This document shows positions 1 through 8,835 of a stretch of DNA of 64,000 nt, piece after piece. The number at the start of each line of letters is the position of its first letter. The first letter of the stretch is position 1. Source of the DNA: an uncultured Prevotellaceae bacterium. Lineage in GTDB: Bacteria; Bacteroidota; Bacteroidia; Bacteroidales; Muribaculaceae. The notes beneath the pieces were generated by a model. The model was not told the DNA's origin. It saw only the letters and a program-made list of their open reading frames with translations, and searched no databases. Where the stretch lies: positions 1 through 64,000 of the forward strand of contig ONKD01000008.1 of the NCBI GenBank assembly GCA_900318345.1, given 5' to 3'. The translations under genes were made by a program, and so were the position numbers.

Positions 1-588
1 ATCGAGTACTACTCGGTGCTGCGCTCCATCCGCGCCATCGAGAACAGCGACGTGTGCATCCTGCTCATCGACGCCACCCGCGGCATCGAGTCCCAGGACG
101 TCAACATCTTCTCCATCATCCAGAAGAACCGCAAGGGCCTCGTCGTGCTCGTCAACAAGTGGGACCTCACCGAGAACAAGACCCAGCAGGCCATCGACCA
201 CTTTGAGGCCACCATCCGCGAGCGCTTCGCCCCGTTCACCGATTTCCCCATCATCTTCGGCTCGGCACTCACCAAGCAGCGCATCCACAAGGTGCTGCAG
301 ACGGCACAGGAGGTGTACAACAACCGCCACACCACCATTCCCACCTCCCAACTCAACAACGTCCTGCAGGAAGCCATCCAGGCCTTCCCGCCCCCCGCGG
401 TCAAGGGCAAGTACATCAAGATCAAGTACATCACCATGCTCAAGGGTGCCCATGTCCCCACGTTCATCTTCTTCTGCAACCTGCCCCAGTGGATCAAGGA
501 TCCCTACAAGCGCTACCTCGAGAACAAGATACGCGAGAACTGGAACCTGCACGGCACCTCCATCAACCTCTTCTTCAGGGAGAAGTGA
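1..588 (+). CDS. der: Ribosome-associated GTPase Der (EngA), 3' part
   Basis: The reading frame is open from the first base, so this is the last 195 residues of a protein whose start lies outside the window. It covers most of the second GTPase domain and the C-terminal KH-like domain of Der. Visible are the G3-proximal stretch [13 protein letters not shown], the G4 motif NKWD near fragment residues 57-60, and a G5-like GSA. The last about 85 residues, with [15 protein letters not shown] and a basic end, match the KH-like domain. Der is an essential double-domain GTPase that acts in late 50S ribosome assembly. No downstream gene is coupled to it; about 400 bp follow before the next start. Confidence 0.95.
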   Translation: MEYYSVLRSIRAIENSDVCILLIDATRGIESQDVNIFSIIQKNRKGLVVLVNKWDLTENKTQQAIDHFEATIRERFAPFTDFPIIFGSALTKQRIHKVLQTAQEVYNNRHTTIPTSQLNNVLQEAIQAFPPPAVKGKYIKIKYITMLKGAHVPTFIFFCNLPQWIKDPYKRYLENKIRENWNLHGTSINLFFREK

Positions 589-990
589 TGATTCCCGCCC
601 TTATAGTGAAAATTTCTATTTTCGCAATGAGGGCGATATCTCATTGATTGACAAAGACATATAGATTTATACTAGTAAAAATAGGGTATTTTTATTCAAA
701 AAAACACCCTAAAACATTTGGTGTACATCAAAGATTCTTATTAATTTTGTAACGACAATAAAAATCATGACAATCATTCCACTCATCATTTTGGGTGAGT
801 GGGGGAATAAAACGGCAACAAACAACAAGAACATATATACTTGAATTTTGGTTATGAAGATGGTGTGCTTTTGTGAAAAAGTACACTTTCGTTTTATATC
901 AGGGACTTTTTTACACGACAACGGGTGGATTTATCGATTTTTTGCCTAAATTTGCCATCACAAATCCAAAAATATAAAACGATTATAACT
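589..990. other. Intergenic region with a promoter for the coiled-coil gene
   Basis: About 400 AT-rich bases without a credible gene. A stem with arms near 683-693 and 700-710 (AGGGT/ACCCT core) lies 100 bp after der and may end its transcript, although no clear T tract follows. A Bacteroidota-type -7 box, TAAATTTG at 947-954, sits 36 nt before the next start codon; its -33 partner is not convincing. Confidence 0.5.
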
Positions 991-1692
991 ATGAAAAGAA
1001 TCAAACTGCTGGTCATCTCGATGACCGTGATGATGATGGCTGCAACAGCTCCCGCAGCAATGGCCCAAGCCACACAAAACGTGCTGCAGCTCGAGAAGGA
1101 CATCGAATTGCACGAGAAGAACATCAAGGACAAGGAAGCGTCAATCAAGGATCTGGAGAACCGCATCGACGAGCTCAAGTCACAACTCAAGGACCTGGAA
1201 TCACAAAAGAAGGCCCTCGAGAAGGAACTCAAGGAAGAAGTCAAGATGCGCAAGGAGAAGTTCACCAACCGCGACGAACTCGTCTATGACCAGGAAATCG
1301 TTGACGTGCTCTATAACCCATACAACAAGAGCGACGTGGACGAGGCCCTGCGTTCCTTTGAGGGCATGGAGACCAAGGACGTGATCAAGAAGAAAGAACT
1401 CGTCGAGAAATACGGCGAGTACACCAAGAACCTCCGCGAGTTCATGGAGAAGGCCAAGAAAGAACTCTCCGCCGGCAAGTGGAAATACCTGTCCTCGACA
1501 AGCGACGAGTACAAGAAATTTGAGAAAGGCCTCAAGGGCACCAAGTACTGGAAGGTCTATAACAAGAAAGAGAAAAACGAGAGCATCGACTACCTGGATC
1601 GCGTCATGGACCGCATCATGCGCTTCAAGAACGAGGGCCTCAAGAGCGAGAGCCAGTTCAACGAGATCCTCAACATGCTCTACGCCAACTAA
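991..1692 (+). CDS. Secreted coiled-coil protein of unknown function
   Basis: This 233-residue protein starts at an ATG followed by a signal peptide (MKRIKLLVISMTVMMMAAT, cleavage probably after AMA or AMAQ near residue 24). The frame is open further upstream, but this ATG gives a clean export signal and lies behind a -7 box. Residues about 30-90 form a highly charged Lys/Glu heptad coiled coil (LEKDIELHEKNIKDKEASIK and onward). The rest is Lys/Glu-rich and probably helical. Such periplasmic coiled-coil proteins are common in Bacteroidales and have no assigned reaction. A strong terminator follows 25 bp after the stop, so it is probably monocistronic. Confidence 0.8.
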   Translation: MKRIKLLVISMTVMMMAATAPAAMAQATQNVLQLEKDIELHEKNIKDKEASIKDLENRIDELKSQLKDLESQKKALEKELKEEVKMRKEKFTNRDELVYDQEIVDVLYNPYNKSDVDEALRSFEGMETKDVIKKKELVEKYGEYTKNLREFMEKAKKELSAGKWKYLSSTSDEYKKFEKGLKGTKYWKVYNKKEKNESIDYLDRVMDRIMRFKNEGLKSESQFNEILNMLYAN

Positions 1693-1717
1693 ACGGGGGC
1701 TGCCCCCCATCGCCCAA

Positions 1718-1757
1718 AAAATAGAATCGCTGGCACCACTGCCAGCGATTCTATTTT
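1718..1757 (+). terminator. Rho-independent terminator
   Basis: Perfect 18-bp inverted repeat (arms 1718-1735 and 1740-1757, loop CCAC) whose right arm ends in TTTT. It stands 25 bp after the coiled-coil gene and, being A/T-flanked on both sides, could work in both directions. Confidence 0.85.
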
Positions 1758-1857
1758 CTCGCCCTTTATCATTGGTTATCCGGTTGCCGATAGTAGGGCC
1801 TCGCCTTGGCGTGGCCGCAGTGTGATATAGATTCTTTAATATTAGTATCCGGTTAAC

Positions 1858-2056
1858 AGCCCCGTTAGGGGCGACCAGGTCATTAGGCAGGGGTGTAACG
1901 AGGCAAAGCCGAGTGCAACCCCTGTAATAGAACACACTCCCATTCAAGCCCCATCGGGGCGGCACGAAGTTCTTGATACACAACCTGTCGCCCCTAACGG
2001 GGCTATTTTTGCTCGTAATGCCCATTCACAGGGGTTCCGCTATGCTCCACCCCTGC
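1858..2056. repeat. Cluster of REP-like palindromes (BIME-like)
   Basis: Five palindromic units lie within 200 bp. GCCCC-GTTA-GGGGC is at 1859-1872 and its exact reverse complement GCCCC-TAAC-GGGGC is at 1990-2003. GCCCC-ATC-GGGGC is at 1948-1960. CAGGGGT/ACCCCTG stem-loops are at 1888-1924 and 2029-2055. The mirrored arrangement resembles bacterial interspersed mosaic elements made of REP units. A REP-associated transposase-like gene lies at 61899-63044, which may be related. A long minus-strand frame running through here is a by-product of the repeats. Confidence 0.65.
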
Positions 2057-2263
2057 CTATACCCTTGCAACCCTACGGGTTTAAAAGTAAATCCTTTCAC
2101 GTGAAGCCATCATTATGGCATTGTTGTTCAACTGCTTATGGAACTCTATAGTATTCTTGTCGGGTGCCAATAATTCTTTAATTCCGCCATCGGGTTTTAG
2201 TGAATTATATCATTTGGCATGTTTTTTAGTGAACGCAAATTCCCCGTTATCGAAGAAAATGCT

Positions 2264-2271
2264 TATCTTTG
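2264..2271 (+). promoter_or_regulatory. -7 box of the hsd operon promoter
   Basis: TATCTTTG fits the Bacteroidota -7 consensus TAnnTTTG and lies 88 nt before the hsdM start. No good TTTG is seen at the expected -33 position, so the promoter is only half supported. Confidence 0.5.
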
Positions 2272-2358
2272 TAAGTTTTCTTGAGTCGATACAAGACCTC
2301 AAGACCAGCAACCAATCACCTGCCAGCCTTCAGGCTCATTAATATAGTGTTCAATCTT

Positions 2359-3819
2359 ATGCAGTATGAATCAACCTTTAACGCGATAGACAATATCCTG
2401 CGCAACGAGGCGGGATGTTCCACCGAGCTCGACTACATCGAGCAGACCTCCTGGCTGCTTTTCCTCAAGTACCTCGACGACCTGGACCGTGAGCGCGAGG
2501 ACAAAGCCCTGCTCGCCGGCAAGGACTACAAGCCCATCCTCACTGGGTATATGCGTTGGGGGCAGTGGGCCGCACCCAAGAAGGCCGACGGCACCCTCGA
2601 CACGGTCAATGCCATGACGGGCCCTGACCTGACCTCCTTTGTCGATGGCAAGCTGTTCCCCACGTTGCGTGAGTTCCAGAACACCGCCACCAGTGCCAAA
2701 ACGCTGGAATACAAGATAGGTGAGATTTTTGCCGAGTTGAAGAACAAGATCACCTCGGGCTACAACCTGCGCGAGGTCATCAACCTCATCGACCAGCTCC
2801 ATTTCCAGAGTGCCGAGGACAAGCACGAGATGACCGTGCTCTATGAGTCCAAGATTGCCAAGATGGGCAATGCCGGGCGCAACGGCGGCGAGTACTACAC
2901 ACCCCGTCCCCTCATCCGCACCATCGTCAAGGTCGTGGACCCCAAGATTGGCGAGACGGTCTATGACCCCGCCTGCGGCTCGGCGGGCTTCCTGTGCGAA
3001 GCCTTTACCTATATGAGCCAGCGCGTTAAGAGCACCAATGACGCCCGGACGCTGCAGGAAGATACCTTCTACGGCAAGGAGAAGAAGCCGCTGCCCTATA
3101 TCATCGCCACCATGAACCTGATTTTCCACGGCTTGCAGGCCCCGAACATCATCCGCGGCAACACCCTGGCCGAGAACCTCTCGCAGATTCAGGAGAAGGA
3201 CCGCAAGCACGTCATCCTGGCCAATCCGCCCTTTGGTGGCAGTGAGCGCTCCGAGGTGAAGCAGAATTTCGACATCAACACGTCCGAGACGGCCTACATG
3301 TTCATGCAGCACTTCATCAAGATGATGAAGGCCGGTGGACGTGCGGGCATCGTGATTAAGAATACCTTCTTGAGCAACGGCGACGCGTCAGCCCTGCGCA
3401 AGTTGCTGCTTGACCAATGCAACCTGCACACCGTCCTCGACCTGCCCGGTGGCGTGTTCCAGGGCGCAGGTGTGAAAACCGTTGTGCTGTTCTTTGACAA
3501 GGGCACCCCGACCAAAAAGATTTGGTACTACCAGCTCAATCCCGGGCGCAACCTAGGCAAGACCAACGCCTTAAACGACAACGACCTGGCGGAATTCCTC
3601 GAGTTCCAGAAGACCAAGTCCGACAGCGAAAACTCCTGGACCATTGACGTGGCCTCGCTGGGTAGCGACTGCGACCTCTCGGTCAAAAACCCCAACAAGG
3701 TAGAGGAAGTCGATGAACGCACCCCGCAGGAAATCCACCAGCACCTGGCCCAACTCAACGACCAAGTCAAAACCATCCTCGACAACATTCTTGACATCAT
3801 TAACGAGCAGAAGGCATGA
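2359..3819 (+). CDS. hsdM: Type I restriction-modification system, DNA methyltransferase subunit
   Basis: HsdM (486 residues) transfers a methyl group from S-adenosylmethionine to adenine N6 at the site chosen by HsdS. The start at MQYESTFNAIDNILR matches the helical N-terminal HsdM domain; an upstream TTG in frame would add 26 residues that do not look like the family. The SAM-binding motif I, DPACGSAGF, begins at residue 203. The catalytic motif IV, NPPF, is at residues 289-292, as expected for a gamma-type N6-adenine methylase. Length is typical. The stop codon overlaps the hsdS start (ATGA at 3816-3819), so the two subunits are translationally coupled, as needed for an M2S1 complex. Confidence 0.95.
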   Translation: MQYESTFNAIDNILRNEAGCSTELDYIEQTSWLLFLKYLDDLDREREDKALLAGKDYKPILTGYMRWGQWAAPKKADGTLDTVNAMTGPDLTSFVDGKLFPTLREFQNTATSAKTLEYKIGEIFAELKNKITSGYNLREVINLIDQLHFQSAEDKHEMTVLYESKIAKMGNAGRNGGEYYTPRPLIRTIVKVVDPKIGETVYDPACGSAGFLCEAFTYMSQRVKSTNDARTLQEDTFYGKEKKPLPYIIATMNLIFHGLQAPNIIRGNTLAENLSQIQEKDRKHVILANPPFGGSERSEVKQNFDINTSETAYMFMQHFIKMMKAGGRAGIVIKNTFLSNGDASALRKLLLDQCNLHTVLDLPGGVFQGAGVKTVVLFFDKGTPTKKIWYYQLNPGRNLGKTNALNDNDLAEFLEFQKTKSDSENSWTIDVASLGSDCDLSVKNPNKVEEVDERTPQEIHQHLAQLNDQVKTILDNILDIINEQKA

Positions 3820-5030
3820 AACAAGGCACAACATATCAAAAGTTGGGTGATGTCTGTGATGTCATTAATGGCTTGTGGAAAGGCAAAAAACCGCCATATA
3901 TAAATGTTGGTGTAATCCGTAATGCAAATTTCACCAAGTCATTTACGCTCCGTTATGACAACATCGAGTATTTAGATGTTGAAGTAAGACAATATGAAAA
4001 ACGGAAACTCCAGAAGGGTGATCTAATCGTTGAGAAATCTGGTGGTAGTGAAAAACAACCAGTAGGTCGTGCAGTCCTTTTTGAACGAGAGGATGGAGAG
4101 TTCTCTTTCAGTAATTTCACATCAATACTGCGAATCAAAGACAAAGAGTCTTTTAATAGTAAATTCCTATTCTATGTTCTCCTATTCATTTACAAAAGAG
4201 GAGATACTTTAGAGATGCAGAAGGCTACTACAGGTATCCATAATATTGAATTTGAGAAATACTTGAATATTAGTGTGCCTGTGATTTCTCTTGCTGAGCA
4301 GGAGCGAATTGTTGAGCGACTGTATGCTGCTTTTGCGCAAATCGACGAACTGAAAAGTAATGCCGAAAGGCAACTCGCCGAGGCGCGCGCCCTCTTCCAA
4401 TCCGCCCTCACCCAAGCCATGCAACCCAAACCAGGCTGGCAAGAAAAAACCTTGGGAGATATAACTACCTCTATGGCCGATGGCCCATTTGGCTCTAATC
4501 TCAAAAAAGAACATTATACAGATAGGCCTGAAGTTCGTATAATACAACTTAGTAATATTGGCGAAGATGGTTGGAGAGAAGAAAACACAAAATACACTAC
4601 CTTTGAACATCTAAAAAGTATTCAAAGAAGTGAAGTCCTCCCTGGAGATATTGTTATCGCAAAGATGATGCCTGCAGGAAGGGCGATAATATGTCCTTCT
4701 CACGAGGCAAAATTTGTGCTTTCTTCTGATGCTGTTAGAGCAACATTAAAAGACAATCTTAATCGGCGTTTTGTCTTTTATGCTATCAATTCTCCATATT
4801 TCAGAAAACAAGTATATGAGAATGTCAGCGGGAGTGGTAGAGTTCGAACAAGTCTAACAAAATTACGAGCATGCAAATTATTCATTCCAAGTAATGACAT
4901 GCAAGATAATGTTGTTAAGCAGATAGATTCTTTGTATAAGAATGTTCGAGATTTGGAGGAAATCAACCGCAAGATTGCTGCTGAGTGTGATGCGATGAAG
5001 CAGGCGTTGTTACGACAAATATTTGAATAA
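3816..5030 (+). CDS. hsdS: Type I restriction-modification system, specificity subunit
   Basis: HsdS (404 residues) recognises the bipartite target and holds two HsdM copies and HsdR. Two target-recognition domains can be seen, about residues 1-150 and 205-350. Each is followed by a conserved helical spacer: EQERIVERLYAAFAQIDEL around 165-185 and KQIDSLYKNVRDLEEINR near the C-terminus. Both recognition domains are distinctly AT-rich, while the central spacer returns to the GC-rich style of the neighbours, the usual mark of domain exchange. It is a complete single copy; no second hsdS, partial hsdS or recombinase lies nearby, so inversion-based phase variation is not indicated here. The stop lies 3 bp before hsdR. 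Confidence 0.95.
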   Translation: MKQGTTYQKLGDVCDVINGLWKGKKPPYINVGVIRNANFTKSFTLRYDNIEYLDVEVRQYEKRKLQKGDLIVEKSGGSEKQPVGRAVLFEREDGEFSFSNFTSILRIKDKESFNSKFLFYVLLFIYKRGDTLEMQKATTGIHNIEFEKYLNISVPVISLAEQERIVERLYAAFAQIDELKSNAERQLAEARALFQSALTQAMQPKPGWQEKTLGDITTSMADGPFGSNLKKEHYTDRPEVRIIQLSNIGEDGWREENTKYTTFEHLKSIQRSEVLPGDIVIAKMMPAGRAIICPSHEAKFVLSSDAVRATLKDNLNRRFVFYAINSPYFRKQVYENVSGSGRVRTSLTKLRACKLFIPSNDMQDNVVKQIDSLYKNVRDLEEINRKIAAECDAMKQALLRQIFE

Positions 5031-5033
5031 GAT

Positions 5034-7493
5034 ATGGACGAGGCGACAACCAGAATGAAGAAGATTGACCCGGCGCTGAGGAACGTCGGCTGGGATGAGG
5101 TGCCGCAAAGCGAAATCCTCGTGGAGCAGAGTGCATATTTTGCCCCGGGTATGGTGTCGGCGATTCCGCAAAACCGCCATCCGAAAAAGGCCGACTACAT
5201 CCTCGAGTACAAGAAGAAAAAGCTGGCGGTCATCGAGGCCAAGAGCGATGAGAAGAGTTATGCCGAAGGCATCCCCCAGGCAAAACTATATGCCGAGTTG
5301 CTGCACATCCGCTTCACCTACGCCACCAACGGCAACGAAATTTGGCAAATCGACATGGGCGTGAAGGACGCCCAGGGCAACTATATCATCCCCTCGACCG
5401 AGGGCTTTGTCGATAAATTCCCCTCGCCGCAGGAACTGTGGCAGATGACCTATCCCGAGCAGAACGAGTGGCGCGACAAGTTCAACCTGTGTGCCCTGAA
5501 CCGTGGCGGCGGCCGTGAGCCCCGCTACTATCAGGAAATCGCCATCGACTCGGTGCTCAACGCCGTCGCCAACAACCAGAAGCGCATCTTGCTCACCATG
5601 GCCACGGGCACGGGAAAGACCTACACCGCCTTCCAAATCTGCTGGAAACTCTATCAGACCAACTGGAATACCCGAGGCACGTCGCAAAAGCCCCGCATCC
5701 TGTTCATCACCGACCGCAACATCCTGGCCAACCAGGCCAAGAACGACTTTGAGCAGTTTGACGAGGACGCCATGGAGCGCATCACCGCCGACCGCCTCCG
5801 CGCCACCAGCGGCTCGGGCGCCCTGCGCGGCAAACTGCCCACCGCCCGCCACCTGTACTTTACCATCTTCCAGACCATCATGGGCTGTCCTGAGGGCAGC
5901 CAGACGCCCTACTATATGCAGTGGCCACGAGATTTCTTTGACTTCATCATCATCGACGAGTGCCACCGCGGCGGCGCCAACGACGAGAGCGAGTGGCGCA
6001 AGCTGATGGAATGGTTTGAGCCTGCCGTGCAGCTGGGCATGACGGCCACCCCGCGGCGCAAGGTCAACGCCAACACCTACACCTACTTTGGCGAGCCCGT
6101 CTATAGCTATTCCCTCAAGCAGGGCATCGAGGACGGCTTCCTGACGCCCTACCGCGTGAGGTTCGCCTCGAGCTATGTCGATACCTACACCTATAACCCG
6201 AATGACAGCGTCGTGGGCGAGATTGAGGAGGAGAAGACCTATACCGAGAAGGACTTCTACCACGGCAACATCTACATGCGGGAGCGCGACGAGCACCGCG
6301 TGATGGAGCTGCTGAGCAAAATCGACCCCAATGAGAAGACCATCATCTTCTGCTATACCCAGGTGCATGCGCTGGAAATCGCTGCGATGATCAACCAGCA
6401 CAAGAAGGTGCCCGACAGCAACTACTGCGAGCGCGTCACGGCCGACGACGGTGACCAGGGCGAGAAGATGCTGAAGTTGTTCCAGAACAACGACCTGCTG
6501 CGCCCCACCATCTTGACCACATCGCAGAAACTCTCGACAGGCGTGGATGCCCGCAACGTGCGTAACATCGTGCTGATGCGCCCCGTGGATAACATCGTCG
6601 AGTTCAAGCAGATCATGGGACGCGGCACCCGCCTGTTTGACGGCAAATATTTCTTCACGCTCTACGACTTTGTGGGCGCGTCCAAGAATTTCCAGGACCC
6701 CGAGTGGGACGGCGACCCCTTCTGTCCCGTGTGCGGCAATTACCCGTGCTCCTGCAATAAGCCTCAGCCCAAGCCTTGCCCCAAGTGCGGAAAGATTCCA
6801 TGCGAATGCCCGCCGCCACCGCCTCCCGAGCCGTGCCCGATTTGCGGCCATCTGCCCTGCACCTGTGGCGGCAGCGGAAAGCCCAAGAACACCGTTATCG
6901 TGAAACTGTCCCCGCTGCGCAGCCTGACGTTGCTGCAGACCCATTGGGAGGAACGCGTGCAGTTTGGCGACGAGCTGATCACGATCGAGGAATATGTCAA
7001 GCGCTTGTTCGGCGAGTTGCCCAAGTTCCTGGACGGAGCCGACGACCTGCGTGAGCGTTGGGCTAAGCCCGAGACGCGTCAGCAACTGCTCAACCTGCTG
7101 GAACAATCGGGTTTCCAGGAAGAGAAACTCAACCTCGTGCGCCGCTTCCTGCAGATGGAGCAATGCGACATGCTCGACGTGTTGAGCTACTTGGCTTACA
7201 ACACCACGCCGCTCGACCGAAAGCGTCGCGCCGACATCATCCGTGCCGAGATGGAGGCTTCGGCAACCAAGTCCCAACAGGACTTTGCCAACTTTATCCT
7301 CAAGTTGTATGTGGACAACGGCTTCAAGGAACTGGACATGGAGAAGCTACCCACGCTCCTCGACATGAAGTACCATTCCACAAGCGATGCCAAGGCCACG
7401 CTTGGCATGGACGCGAAGCAGATCAGGGACTTCTTCCTCGACTTCCAGCACGAACTCTACAACGGCCCCGGTGTTAATGCCGCCACGGCCTAA
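5034..7493 (+). CDS. hsdR: Type I restriction endonuclease subunit, EcoEI-like, with triple Cys module
   Basis: HsdR (819 residues) is the ATP-dependent translocase and nuclease of the complex. The N-terminal nuclease domain carries the PD-(D/E)xK pattern around KADYILEYKKKKLAVIEAK, near residues 50-70. The helicase core has Walker A TGTGKT at 191-196, motif II DECH at 308-311 and motif VI with QIMGRGTR. A C-terminal EcoEI-type domain follows. Between helicase and C-terminal domain, residues 564-611 hold three successive modules of the form CPxCGxxPCxC joined by Pro/Lys-rich linkers, probably zinc-binding. It is the last gene of the operon, 3 bp after hsdS; a terminator follows at 7553. Confidence 0.95.
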   Translation: MDEATTRMKKIDPALRNVGWDEVPQSEILVEQSAYFAPGMVSAIPQNRHPKKADYILEYKKKKLAVIEAKSDEKSYAEGIPQAKLYAELLHIRFTYATNGNEIWQIDMGVKDAQGNYIIPSTEGFVDKFPSPQELWQMTYPEQNEWRDKFNLCALNRGGGREPRYYQEIAIDSVLNAVANNQKRILLTMATGTGKTYTAFQICWKLYQTNWNTRGTSQKPRILFITDRNILANQAKNDFEQFDEDAMERITADRLRATSGSGALRGKLPTARHLYFTIFQTIMGCPEGSQTPYYMQWPRDFFDFIIIDECHRGGANDESEWRKLMEWFEPAVQLGMTATPRRKVNANTYTYFGEPVYSYSLKQGIEDGFLTPYRVRFASSYVDTYTYNPNDSVVGEIEEEKTYTEKDFYHGNIYMRERDEHRVMELLSKIDPNEKTIIFCYTQVHALEIAAMINQHKKVPDSNYCERVTADDGDQGEKMLKLFQNNDLLRPTILTTSQKLSTGVDARNVRNIVLMRPVDNIVEFKQIMGRGTRLFDGKYFFTLYDFVGASKNFQDPEWDGDPFCPVCGNYPCSCNKPQPKPCPKCGKIPCECPPPPPPEPCPICGHLPCTCGGSGKPKNTVIVKLSPLRSLTLLQTHWEERVQFGDELITIEEYVKRLFGELPKFLDGADDLRERWAKPETRQQLLNLLEQSGFQEEKLNLVRRFLQMEQCDMLDVLSYLAYNTTPLDRKRRADIIRAEMEASATKSQQDFANFILKLYVDNGFKELDMEKLPTLLDMKYHSTSDAKATLGMDAKQIRDFFLDFQHELYNGPGVNAATA

Positions 7494-7552
7494 CTGGTTA
7501 AGATCGGATTGTTAGTCCTTTTGTTAGTCCTAAGCGTTTGAAATTACAAGAA

Positions 7553-7584
7553 AAAGCACCTACGAAATGAATCGTAAGTGCTTT
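7553..7584. terminator. Bidirectional terminator between hsdR and tRNA
   Basis: Stem AAAGCACCTACGA (7553-7565) with TCGTAAGTGCTTT (7572-7584), 12 of 13 bases paired. It has an A tract on the left and a T-rich right side, placed between the converging hsd operon and the minus-strand tRNA gene, so it can serve both. Confidence 0.8.
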
Positions 7585-7596
7585 ATTTTCAATGGG

Positions 7597-7670
7597 TGGT
7601 CCCACTTGGGCTTGAACCAAGGACTCCCTGATTATGAGTCAGGTGCTCTAACCAACTGAGCTATAGGACC
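7597..7670 (-). tRNA. tRNA with CAU anticodon (elongator Met, or Ile2)
   Basis: Read on the minus strand, the sequence folds into a full cloverleaf. The acceptor stem is GGTCCTA/TGGGACC with one G-T pair. The D arm GCTC...GAGC has a TTGGTTA loop. The anticodon stem CCTGA/TCAGG carries loop CTCATAA, and the T stem is CTTGG/CCAAG with loop TTCAAGC. CCA is not encoded exactly. The CAU anticodon and loop fit elongator tRNA-Met; an Ile2 tRNA with lysidine at position 34 has the same anticodon and cannot be excluded. There is no G1-C2-type mismatch expected of an initiator. A -7 box (TATCTTTG in reverse) lies at 7713-7720. Confidence 0.93.
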
Positions 7671-8490
7671 TGTTAGGTGTGGCATGAGTCATGTGCCATC
7701 CCTAAGCGGATGCAAAGATACAAAACTTTTGGTAATCGGCAAGTCCCAAGGGCGCATTTTATTACGCTTGAGTTGATATCGCTGATAAAAAAGTTGGTGT
7801 CAGCAAATAATAACGGCGAAGGATGCAGCTGCAGCGGCAGTGGACCTGCCGGCCAGATTCTGGTGAGTCTCTTATCATGACAGCGATTTTTTTGTAGCAG
7901 CACAAAATTTTTCTGCCATAACGCTTGCCTGCTCTTGACCAATATGGAATGTTGAGTATCAGCGCTTTATTCTTTCAATAATAAAAGAGAACTGGGGTTG
8001 GAAATAAAAAAATGCTCGTTTTCACATTTTTTAAATATTAAAATAATTTCCATTAGAGAAATTTTTATTTAATTTGCACCAGTAAAAGTTATAGGCATTA
8101 TGGCGAAAGCCAGAAGTAGAGAGAAAATGCTTTTATGGGGTAAATATAGTTTTCAAGTATTAGTAATTATGAGGGTCTCAGCAGTGATTGCTCGGACCTT
8201 TGTTTTTTCCCTTACTTTGTTCTCTGGTAGTGTGAATGGCCGCTGAGCCTCCTTCAGGGCCTGCCGCCCAATCGGGTATCCATCTTCGCATTGTCACGGC
8301 CGCGCATCCTCGATGTGCGCCCCCCTTGGTGTGAGCGCACTGATCGTTGCCGGGGTGGGTAGAAAGATCGGGCCAGAGACCTTGTGCAAGCCTCTGGCCC
8401 GTGATGCGGCTAAGCCTCATATGGATTCCCAGGATTATCTTGTTGCGGTCGGTGGATGGCGATGGTGGTCATCATTACCTCGCGCCTGGG
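7671..8490. other. Long gene-poor stretch
   Basis: About 800 bases without a convincing gene. The part to 8180 is AT-rich. From 8180 to 8480 the sequence turns GC-rich and contains a strong stem GGGCCAGAG...CTCTGGCCC (about 8371-8402) and other short palindromes. A 43-codon frame at 8100-8231 (starting MAKARSREKML, hydrophobic at its end) is the only small reading frame of note. The GC-rich part could be a structured RNA or the remnant of a gene. I cannot match it to RNase P RNA, tmRNA, SRP RNA or 6S RNA. Confidence 0.4.
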
Positions 8491-8530
8491 AAAATAAAAA
8501 AAGCTGCTCGACCCTCACGGGGAACAGCTT
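8491..8530 (-). terminator. Terminator of the small lipoprotein gene
   Basis: On the minus strand, stem AAGCTG (8530-8525) pairs with CAGCTT (8506-8501), with further internal CCCC/GGG pairing. A run of T (complement of 8491-8500) follows. It is 28 bp after the stop of the minus-strand gene. Confidence 0.75.
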
Positions 8531-8557
8531 CAAACGTTTCTTGTTGTAACGTCTTGC

Positions 8558-8779
8558 TTACTCGGCGGGAGCAGCCTCCTCAGCGGGAGCAGCAGCCTCG
8601 GTAGCAGCGCTGTCAACAACGGCAGCAGCACTGTCAACAACAGCAGCGGTGGTGTCAACAACCTCCTCAACAACGGCGGTGCTGTCAACGGTCTCCTCGG
8701 TAGCCTGCTCGGCATTGTTGGTGCATGAAATCATGCTAACGCTAGCGATAACAGCAAGAGCTAAAACTAACTTCTTCAT
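8558..8779 (-). CDS. Small Ala/Val/Glu-rich lipoprotein
   Basis: A 73-residue protein starting with MKKLVLALAVIASVSMISC, a lipoprotein signal whose lipobox cysteine is residue 19. The mature part is low-complexity and acidic, with repeated words such as VDTTAAVV, VDSAAAVV and AAPAEEAAPAE. An in-frame start 10 codons upstream would spoil the signal peptide. Small acidic lipoproteins of this kind are frequent in Bacteroidales; no function is known. The gene has its own promoter (8836-8865) and terminator (8491-8530), so it is a free-standing unit and perhaps abundant. Confidence 0.8.
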   Translation of the reverse strand: MKKLVLALAVIASVSMISCTNNAEQATEETVDSTAVVEEVVDTTAAVVDSAAAVVDSAATEAAAPAEEAAPAE

Positions 8780-8835
8780 TTTTCTTTGTACTTTTAAATA
8801 ATAAAACAATTAATTATCTGTTGTTAAAATCGGTG

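Noticed and set aside
1201-2025. A 274-codon minus-strand frame through the coiled-coil gene and the palindromes
   Set aside because: It is antisense to a well-supported gene with a signal peptide and continues into REP-like repeats; its composition (runs of Leu, Val, Glu) is that of a complement of Lys/Glu-rich coding DNA.
2115-2342. A 75-codon frame upstream of hsdM
   Set aside because: It covers the hsd promoter region and overlaps the leader; the amino acid composition looks random.
3816-5030. Phase-variable shufflon of hsdS
   Set aside because: Only one hsdS, no inverted partner, no recombinase gene and no inverted repeats around the recognition domains.
5286-7277. A 663-codon minus-strand frame inside hsdR
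   Set aside because: It is the complement of GC-rich hsdR codons; hsdR shows all family motifs, the reverse frame shows none.
8100-8231. A 43-codon plus-strand frame (MAKARSREKML...) with a hydrophobic end
   Set aside because: No convincing ribosome binding site, promoter or known family; too short to separate from chance in this gene-poor region.
8371-8402. Strong GGGCCAGAG/CTCTGGCCC hairpin as a terminator
   Set aside because: No T run follows on either strand and no gene ends nearby; kept only as a remark on possible RNA structure.
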